From NCBI GenBank assembly GCA_947627085.1, contig CANQUO010000083.1, forward strand, positions 1-8,820: a DNA stretch of 8,820 nt, in the 5' to 3' direction. Source of the stretch: an uncultured Oscillospiraceae bacterium (GTDB taxonomy: Bacteria > Bacillota > Clostridia > Oscillospirales > Oscillospiraceae). The position numbers were made by a program, and so were the translations under genes. Positions 4,401-8,820 of this stretch are shown one piece after another. Positions within the stretch are counted from its first letter, which is position 1; every line of letters starts with the position of its first letter. A model generated the notes under the pieces. That model did no database searches. It saw only the letters and a program-made list of their open reading frames with translations, and was not told where the DNA came from.

Positions 4401-4908
4401 TATCTATCACCCACACCTCATAATGCCCCGTCAGCGCATAGCACTCCGAATGACTTGAACACGCAACGTCGATGTGCCCCGGCCCCACGCCCCGATCCTG
4501 GACCTCGAAAATCCCCAGGCCCTCTATGTAGATTTTCGTGCCAAAGGGATAATCCCGGCACATCGCCACGGTATAGCCCTCAGTCACCAGTGCCCCGGAG
4601 GCCGTGACGCCGTCCGCCTTGCCGCAACAGTGGGTACAGTATGGGTCGTAGCCGGTGACGGTAAACTCGCCAAGATATTCCGCCTTGAGCAAACTTTCAC
4701 ACCGCCACCACTCAGCGGACAGTGCCTTTATCGCCGGGTCCTCCTCGACAACGCCCAACTCCCTCAAGAGCTCCGCCGCCGCATGTACCTCCTCCTGTCG
4801 CGCCGTGAGCTCCGTATCGTCAAACCCCGCAATAGCCGTGGTCCTCCCGGCCATGACCAACGCCACGACCACCGCCGCGGCCAATATGTACGCTATGATT
4901 TTCTTCAT
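4387..4908 (-). CDS. Membrane-anchored or secreted 3D-domain protein (cell-wall associated)
   Basis: The 173-aa product has an N-terminal signal or anchor (KKIIAYILAAAVVVALVMAG, residues 2-21), a predicted helical linker (about 30-78), and then a 3D (Asp-Asp-Asp) domain. The domain covers residues about 81-169: EFTVTGYDPY, TASGALVTEGYTVA, PFGTKIYIEGLGIFEVQDRG and IDVACSSHSECYALTG. D138 and D147 fit the conserved aspartates. The fold is a double-psi beta barrel related to MltA-type lytic transglycosylases and YocH-like wall proteins. There are extra cysteines at 91, 94, 95, 117, 150 and 156. AAGGAGG precedes ATG 4908, which overlaps the upstream stop as ATGA. A peptidoglycan role outside the membrane is likely, but its place in an early operon is odd. 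Confidence 0.85.
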   Translation of the reverse strand: MKKIIAYILAAAVVVALVMAGRTTAIAGFDDTELTARQEEVHAAAELLRELGVVEEDPAIKALSAEWWRCESLLKAEYLGEFTVTGYDPYCTHCCGKADGVTASGALVTEGYTVAMCRDYPFGTKIYIEGLGIFEVQDRGVGPGHIDVACSSHSECYALTGHYEVWVIDNETN

Positions 4909-5663
4909 TTTGTTTCCTCCTTCTTGTATTCGATAAGGTCCCCCGGCTTTACGGAGGGGAAAAGCTCTTCTGCCACCGCCGCAAGGACAGATATAGGAGA
5001 AGAAAAAATTCCATTTCTATCTTTATCTGGCTTATCTGACCAGAGCATTACAGATTCATCAATGGAATTGGTATCGAAACTCACCCACTTAGCCCCCACC
5101 GCCCGCATAATGGCGATTTCCGGCTCAGTGAGGTGCGGGGCGCGTATGATAAGTTCCGGGTCATTGATGATATCAACCAACATGATAATGGAAATACCTG
5201 CGTGGGTGGTATTATCTATGTCCCCGTTCTCATCTATCCAGTACCCGCCGTTACCGTCTTCCCATCCGCTAACCTGAAATTTCTCTCCCACTTCCACACC
5301 CAGCACCTCCGCCAGCCTGGGCCGGGCGGGTTTAGAACCCGCCCCTACGTCCACCTCCGGGGCCTCCGTCTCTCCCGTAGGGGAGGGTCCCAGGCCCTCC
5401 CGCTCCGGATTGGTCTGGCGAGGCTTGTCCTGTTTGTCCATATTGTCCTCCTTTTCGTCTATGACCTCATACCCCATCAGCCGGGCGGCTTCAATGGGAT
5501 TTTTCTCAGCCCACTTTATACATCCGCCATTTCCCCATGCTTTTGAATCGAATGGGCATCCGTGCGCAAAACACTGTTCAGCGCTATGCCCGTTACAAAA
5601 ATCGTCGAGGGCTATTTTGATGTTTTCAAACACTTCCTCCGTCTTCGGGTCTCTGAGCTTCAT
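4905..5663 (-). CDS. Two-part phage protein of unknown function, 252 aa, with a repeat-derived linker
   Basis: It starts at ATG 5663 behind AAGGAAGGTG and overlaps its upstream neighbour by ATGA. Residues 1-74 form a small Cys-containing module (MKLRDPKTEEVFENI, then Cys at 23, 31, 36 and 48, ending KNPIEAARLMGYEVIDE) that occurs alone in other clostridial phages as far as I recall. Residues 75-117 are a low-complexity linker (PSPTGETEAPEVDVGAGSKPARP). Residues about 118-252 are a second acidic domain (GEKFQVSGWEDGNGGYWID, LTEPEIAIMRAVGAKWVSFD). An internal ATG at 5441 (residue 75) has its own AAAAGGAGG site 5 bases upstream, so a shorter 178-aa form is likely made too. Function is not recognised. 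Confidence 0.75.
   Translation of the reverse strand: MKLRDPKTEEVFENIKIALDDFCNGHSAEQCFAHGCPFDSKAWGNGGCIKWAEKNPIEAARLMGYEVIDEKEDNMDKQDKPRQTNPEREGLGPSPTGETEAPEVDVGAGSKPARPRLAEVLGVEVGEKFQVSGWEDGNGGYWIDENGDIDNTTHAGISIIMLVDIINDPELIIRAPHLTEPEIAIMRAVGAKWVSFDTNSIDESVMLWSDKPDKDRNGIFSSPISVLAAVAEELFPSVKPGDLIEYKKEETK
5324..5400. repeat. GC-rich palindromic repeat inserted within a coding region
   Basis: GGGCGGGTT (5324-5332) and AACCCGCCC (5336-5344) form a perfect stem with a 3-base loop. CCCCTACG (5342-5349) is repeated inverted as CGTAGGGG (5376-5383). GGAGGG/CCCTCC (5382-5387 with 5395-5400) makes a second stem. It is translated as the linker of the 252-aa protein, including VDVGAGSKPARP. I recall VGAG-KPARP-type peptides as translations of dispersed repeats in Firmicute genomes. 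That link is from memory. Confidence 0.65.
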
Positions 5664-5809
5664 TTCTTCACCTTCCTTAACTTCTTCCCGTCCACGTATA
5701 TCTCGTGCCCCGATTTAACCATATGGGCCTCGATTTCCGGGCTGTACGGGCTTTTATCGCACTGGGCGTGGAATAACACCCTTCCGCCCCGCTTCACGGT
5801 GTAGGTCAT
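5660..5809 (-). CDS. Small basic phage protein, 49 aa
   Basis: A 50-codon frame runs from ATG 5809 to TGA 5660. AAGGGAGG lies 6 bases upstream, and there are 4-base ATGA overlaps with both neighbours (5806-5809 and 5660-5663), which is the strongest evidence that it is real. The product is MTYTVKRGGRVLFHAQCDKSP followed by PEIEAHMVKSGHEIYVDGKKLRKVKK, with a beta-hairpin-like end and a strongly basic tail. No known family is recognised. It belongs to the coupled run of small genes downstream of the replication initiator. Confidence 0.8.
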   Translation of the reverse strand: MTYTVKRGGRVLFHAQCDKSPYSPEIEAHMVKSGHEIYVDGKKLRKVKK

Positions 5810-6024
5810 TGTGGGCCTCCCTTGCACAAGCCTGTAATTGTATCAGCGATATTTACATGACCTATGACTTCGGTTATCCCGTCATAACTTGACCAGTAAG
5901 GGGCGTATTTTCCAACTCCCGTCAAAAGCGGTTGATCATTTGGGGATTTGTCCCAAAGGACGATTGCCTTTATCGTTGTCGGATATGTAGCATCAACCAC
6001 AATGTCTCCTGTGCAAACTTTCAT
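5806..6024 (-). CDS. Small phage protein of unknown function, 72 aa
   Basis: ATG 6024 is chosen because AAAGGAGG lies 7 bases upstream and because the ATG overlaps the previous stop as ATGA. The longer open frame upstream of it has no binding site. The product (MKVCTGDIVVDATYPTTIKAIVLWDKS, then YAPYWSSYDGITEVIGHVNIADTITGLCKG) is rich in beta-strand-forming residues and resembles small-barrel phage proteins. I assign no function. Its stop overlaps the next start by 4 bases. Confidence 0.78.
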   Translation of the reverse strand: MKVCTGDIVVDATYPTTIKAIVLWDKSPNDQPLLTGVGKYAPYWSSYDGITEVIGHVNIADTITGLCKGGPQ

Positions 6025-6212
6025 TTTTTGGCCTCCTTTGGGCACCATGCCGGGGCGTCGACTCCGATTTTCCGCATGTTCGCCGTCCTCGGCATCGGGT
6101 TTCCAACCACGCGGCCCCGCCAAGGTCCGGCGACCGGGGAACCGCACCTAAGCCACGCCCTACCGGCCCCGTTTATCTCCCGTATCGAGCATTCACACAC
6201 GGCGCAATTCAC
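6021..6212 (-). CDS. Small Cys-containing phage protein, 63 aa
   Basis: It starts at GTG 6212, which overlaps the stop of the DnaD-like gene as GTGA. An AAGGGGGC site sits within the end of that gene. Cysteines at residues 3, 6 and 8 (CAVCEC), 23 and 57 suggest metal binding. The C-terminal APAWCPKE motif is shared, as I recall, with other small clostridial phage proteins. The function is unknown. Translation is probably coupled on both sides. Confidence 0.72.
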   Translation of the reverse strand: MNCAVCECSIREINGAGRAWLRCGSPVAGPWRGRVVGNPMPRTANMRKIGVDAPAWCPKEAKK

Positions 6213-7021
6213 GGCCCCGCCCCCTTCATCTTGGCCAGCGTGGCCCTCATTTGGGCCAGCTCGTCAGCCGTCGCCGCCGTTTCACCGGAGCCGGAGGGCG
6301 CTTTACTTCCCGGCCTCTTGGCGTCCGTGCGCTTCTGATGGGCCTGCTCCTCCCGGAGGACGTCGTCGAGGGATTTAACGCCCTGGGCGTGGTAGCCCCT
6401 CAAAATGCCCTGGATATACCGCCACTGGGGCTTGTTGTCGTCAAGGGCTATCTCTATGGCGTGGCACACCACGTCAGCCCCCATCTCGGCGGTGTAGCCC
6501 TTGAGAAGCTCGATGCAGGTGGCGGAGGGATAGGCGCTGACACGGTTGCAGTACAGCGTCATGACACGCCCAAGCTCAGGGTCCCCCTGGGAGCTCCTTC
6601 CCCCGGACCCCTTTTCTCCCGTTACCCCCGTATTCGAAAAATCTTCTTTTTCTGTTTCTATTGCTGTTGCTGTTTCTAAAGGTAATACCATGGTATTACC
6701 TTTTAGGCTACCACTGCCACCGTTTGGTATATTCCATCGTTTTTCTATATTCTCTCTTTGACGTTGACTACGGGCCTCCCGTCTCTTTATCTCGTAATCA
6801 GCCCTTTTGTTGTAGAGCTTGCCGTCCTCGTCCCGGACGAATTTGCTCAGGAGCTCACCGGACATCTTACCTACAGCTTTTTCCATTTCCTTCTGCGTCA
6901 TGTGGCCCCGTTGCTGTTGCAGACACAGAAGCGTTATGTACTGGCCCCTCTCCTTCATACCCATGAGCTGTACACCCGTCAAAAAGTCCGAAGTGTAGAA
7001 TAGCATCGCAGGGTCTTTCAA
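6209..7021 (-). CDS. DnaD-domain replication initiator / helicase-loading protein
   Basis: The 270-aa protein starts at TTG 7021, preferred over the ATG five codons later because AAGGAGGT lies 9 bases upstream of the TTG and relatives begin KDPAxLFYTSDFL. Residues 1-95 form a winged-helix-like N-terminal domain of replisome organizers (MLFYTSDFLTGVQLMGMKERGQYITLLCLQQQ). Residues about 100-150 are a low-complexity linker (GNTMVLPLETATAIETEKED). Residues about 150-225 are a DnaD/DnaB-like C-terminal domain (RVMTLYCNRV, ELLKGYTAEMGADVVCHAIEIALDDNKPQWRYIQGILRGYHAQGV). It should bind the phage origin and help load the helicase. The linker DNA contains a 26-bp palindrome in an AT-rich patch, a candidate origin. 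Confidence 0.87.
   Translation of the reverse strand: MKDPAMLFYTSDFLTGVQLMGMKERGQYITLLCLQQQRGHMTQKEMEKAVGKMSGELLSKFVRDEDGKLYNKRADYEIKRREARSQRQRENIEKRWNIPNGGSGSLKGNTMVLPLETATAIETEKEDFSNTGVTGEKGSGGRSSQGDPELGRVMTLYCNRVSAYPSATCIELLKGYTAEMGADVVCHAIEIALDDNKPQWRYIQGILRGYHAQGVKSLDDVLREEQAHQKRTDAKRPGSKAPSGSGETAATADELAQMRATLAKMKGAGP
6678..6703. repeat. Perfect 26-bp palindrome in the initiator gene, candidate origin element
   Basis: AAAGGTAATACCA and its exact complement meet with no spacer at 6690/6691. Flanking CTA/TAG bases continue the symmetry with one bulged base. The surrounding 6615-6770 is clearly more AT-rich than the rest of the block. Phage origins often lie within the initiator gene, so this is a good candidate. 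It encodes GNTMVLP in the linker of the protein. Confidence 0.6.
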
Positions 7022-7036
7022 TTATCCTTACCTCCT

Positions 7037-7495
7037 TCACAGCTTACGCCGCGCGTATTCAGCCATAAGAAGCGCTTCGGCCATCCCGTCGTCGTCCTTC
7101 CGGCATTTGTCCGACCTCAAGAGGCTGACGCCGGGAAACAGCCGCTTGCACACGGCAACGGAGCTGTTCTTGTCCCCGGTGACAGAAAACTCTTTCTTCC
7201 ATTTCTGAGGCCTGACCAACTCGAAGGGTATGCCGTAGGCCTTCAAAACGCCCTGTATGAACCCGAAGTTCTGGCCGAAGGTAAACATACTCGTTACCCC
7301 CTGCCCCGGCATAGCGGACACGTGCTCAAGGCAGGCGACGCATGGCCTGTCAGCCACGCCCTTCATCAAGCAGGGGAATACATCTTCATCCCAAGCGTAG
7401 ATCGAAGTCCTCCCGTCCTCATATATCAGCGCAAACGCCCCTTTCTTGCCGGGGTCTATATTCCGATGTAAATCATCGGGGAACCACCTCCTCAA
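7037..7495 (-). CDS. RuvC-like Holliday-junction resolvase, 5' end frameshifted
   Basis: The RNase H-fold resolvase cuts branched DNA from replication and recombination. Catalytic acids are visible: D14 in IDPGKKGA, E57 in CLEHVSAMPGQG and the DDD cluster at 134-136 (KDDDGMAEALLMAEY). FGQNFGFIQGVL and RPQKWKK are typical of phage members. The open frame can only start at TTG 7495, which has no good binding site and gives RRWFPDDLHRN in place of the first strand. A better start is ATG 7476, 10 bases after GAGGAGG, which encodes MIYIGI and then hits TAG because of two extra bases (TA) at 7457-7460. Removing them gives MIYIGIDPGKKGA. It is either a recent mutation, a sequencing error or a slippage-controlled gene. 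Confidence 0.8.
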   Translation of the reverse strand: MRRWFPDDLHRNIDPGKKGAFALIYEDGRTSIYAWDEDVFPCLMKGVADRPCVACLEHVSAMPGQGVTSMFTFGQNFGFIQGVLKAYGIPFELVRPQKWKKEFSVTGDKNSSVAVCKRLFPGVSLLRSDKCRKDDDGMAEALLMAEYARRKL

Positions 7496-7528
7496 AACAT
7501 CTTAATCTGCCCCTGCGGCGTTCATATG

Positions 7529-7942
7529 CTACACCAAAAGCTCCGGGTTATCGTAGATATTGCCAATAACCTCCCAATTTTCAGGCTGGGAGACGCTGAG
7601 CCTGTCCGGCATACGGTTTTCGCATTGTATGTACCACTCAAAATTATCCCAAAACACACGATATGGCGCGTCATCTTCATATCTCGTATATTTCAGCAAA
7701 TCCCCATCAAATATCTTCGTCCTGTTCTTATCCGGCATACCCACGTACTGCCCCACGGTGGCAGGGTCGACTTCCAGATAGTCGCCGAAAATCCATCTGC
7801 CACTCATGGAACTGTAACTGCAATAAACGGTTCCGTCAGTTTGAGGATTGATAAAGCACCTATCATCTTGACAAATGATTGCTCCATATACCCATTCGCC
7901 ATTGTCTAAACGCTTCCCGCGGAAAAGTATCTCACGTTCCAT
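7529..7942 (-). CDS. YopX-family phage protein
   Basis: The 137-aa product shows the hallmarks of the YopX family found in phages of Firmicutes: REILFRGKRLDNGEWVYG at the start, VDPATVGQYVGMPDKN in the middle, IFDGDLL and a C-terminal WEVIGNIYDNPELL. The family has a beta-rich barrel fold and no known biochemical role. ATG 7942 is chosen since AGGAAGG lies 9 bases upstream. A GTG three codons earlier touches that site. It lies between the methyltransferase and resolvase genes in the leftward block. Confidence 0.92.
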   Translation of the reverse strand: MEREILFRGKRLDNGEWVYGAIICQDDRCFINPQTDGTVYCSYSSMSGRWIFGDYLEVDPATVGQYVGMPDKNRTKIFDGDLLKYTRYEDDAPYRVFWDNFEWYIQCENRMPDRLSVSQPENWEVIGNIYDNPELLV

Positions 7943-8006
7943 CTCGTTCACCCTTCCTCTCGAAATAGAATTTCACCGGCCCCGGATTAGGTATCACTAA
8001 GTATCC

Positions 8007-8820
8007 TCATTCCACGCCTCCAAATCTCTTTTTAGTGACCGCCACACAAAACGGCTCTATCTCGCTGGCCCAGAGACAAGTCCCCTCGCCGTTGAGCTGT
8101 TCCCAAATTCTCGGAAAACCGCCTATTCCGTCAAATAAGCTCGCCATGGTGGCGTCCCGCTCATAGAGGGCGCACAGTCTCTTAAGTACCCACTTCCACG
8201 GCGGCAGGGCGATAGAGTTGCCAATGGCCTTGTACCTTGCGGCATCTGAGGTCTTGCGCCTCTTGCCCTTCTCGTCCGTCCAGTCGCCGATGTCCGTCCA
8301 CCTATCCGGGAAGCCCTGAAGCCGCTCACATTCCATCGGCGTAAGGCGGCGGACCACGCTGGCCACACGCACAACGTTATTCAGGTTAAGGCTTGTCCCG
8401 CATGTTGTCTTTGCTTGAAGCGTCCCGTTGACCTCGGTGTTCTCCACACCGTTCCGACAATCGACAGCGGTAACAATCGCCGTGTAATCCGTCACCCTGT
8501 TTTCATGGTCGCCCGTGATTGTTGGCACGGTTTCGCCGTTCCCGTTTCCTCTGGCGTCAAATACAGCATGTCTGTCTGTTGCGTTCAGCGTGAACATCGG
8601 TTCCTGGCTTATCCCGCTGCCGTTCTGCCCTACATTGCGGTCAACGGCGTTGCCTTGCAGGCATATCACAGCAGGTACTTGATTTGTCCCGGAGTTTGCG
8701 GCGGATAATGTCGGGGCTTTCTCCGGCTCATAGCCTATCCCGTTTGCCTTCGGCCCGTTGCCAGCCTTAAACCCGGCGCAAACAAAAGTCTGCTGTTTCA
8801 TTCCCGGTTCTGCCGCAAGC
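8007..8820 (-). CDS. Cytosine-C5 DNA methyltransferase, C-terminal part (5' end outside window)
   Basis: The frame stays open to the right edge, so the N-terminus and catalytic Pro-Cys motif are not visible. Seen are a Gly/Asn/Thr-rich region (GFKAGNGPKANGIGYEPEKAPTLSA, TVPTITGDHENR), probably target recognition; RRLTPMECERLQGFP (around 8305-8351), the motif IX region; and KAIGNSIALPPWKWV (around 8187-8231), motif X. After motif X the protein continues into MASLFDGIGGFPRIWEQL (from 8147) and WASEIEPF, which are motifs I and II that normally stand at the N-terminus, and then stops. The product probably methylates phage DNA against host restriction. The order suggests a circular permutation or a fused, truncated second enzyme. 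Confidence 0.85.
   Translation of the reverse strand, partial: LAAEPGMKQQTFVCAGFKAGNGPKANGIGYEPEKAPTLSAANSGTNQVPAVICLQGNAVDRNVGQNGSGISQEPMFTLNATDRHAVFDARGNGNGETVPTITGDHENRVTDYTAIVTAVDCRNGVENTEVNGTLQAKTTCGTSLNLNNVVRVASVVRRLTPMECERLQGFPDRWTDIGDWTDEKGKRRKTSDAARYKAIGNSIALPPWKWVLKRLCALYERDATMASLFDGIGGFPRIWEQLNGEGTCLWASEIEPFCVAVTKKRFGGVE

Noticed and set aside
4474..5277. Long plus-strand open frame opposite the 3D-domain and 252-aa genes
   Set aside because: It is antisense to two well-supported genes, has no binding site and shows no recognisable domain.
6959..6968. GCTCATGGGT on the minus strand, like a twister-sister 3' box
   Set aside because: It is coding sequence of the initiator (LMGMK) and lacks the GCAAGG box and hairpins around it.
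7932..7997. 21-codon GTG frame (VIPNPGPVKFYFERK) between the methyltransferase and YopX genes
   Set aside because: The binding site is weak and it overlaps the YopX start region. It is too short to support from one sequence, though a real micro-gene is not excluded.

Overview
The window looks like part of a tailed-phage or prophage genome from a GC-rich Firmicute, most likely a gut Clostridia (Oscillospiraceae-like) host. The reasons are strong AGGAGG-type ribosome binding sites, use of GTG and TTG starts, chains of ATGA/GTGA stop-start overlaps, and a typical clostridial siphophage gene set. No integrase, host gene or tRNA is visible, so prophage versus free phage cannot be decided here. The taxonomic placement is inference.

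Layout, read in the main (minus) direction from right to left. The early/replication block runs from 8820 to 3648. It holds the C-terminal part of a cytosine-C5 DNA methyltransferase, a YopX-family protein, a RuvC-like Holliday-junction resolvase whose first codons are frameshifted, a DnaD-type replication initiator with a perfect 26-bp palindrome inside its gene, and a run of small coupled genes. Among the latter are a two-part 252-aa protein with a repeat-derived linker, a membrane-anchored 3D-domain protein and three small Cys-rich, probably zinc-binding, proteins. The block ends at a strong bidirectional terminator (3611-3637). The packaging genes lie at the far left: small terminase (1029-1436) and large terminase (from 433, running out of the window). 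They are separated by an unusual gene-free spacer of about 595 bases.

A self-contained cassette on the opposite (plus) strand sits between these two blocks, from 1817 to 3637. A divergent control region carries two good sigma-70-type promoters and a cluster of GCATG/CATGC half-sites. It drives a ribbon-helix-helix repressor gene leftwards and a four-gene operon rightwards: a J-domain protein, 49 aa, 75 aa and 151 aa proteins. The operon has its own terminator, so it is laid out like a phage 'moron'.

The most interesting feature is inside that operon. Each of the two small genes (49 aa and 75 aa) is preceded by an RNA element that I recognise as a twister-sister self-cleaving ribozyme. The second copy matches the remembered family sequence at nearly every conserved position, including the C-A cleavage dinucleotide at 2850/2851. 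The first copy aligns to it almost without gaps, has compensatory changes in its helices, and is altered at the cleavage site. If both cleave, the polycistronic RNA would be cut into separate units, releasing a piece of about 262 nt that carries only the 49-aa gene.
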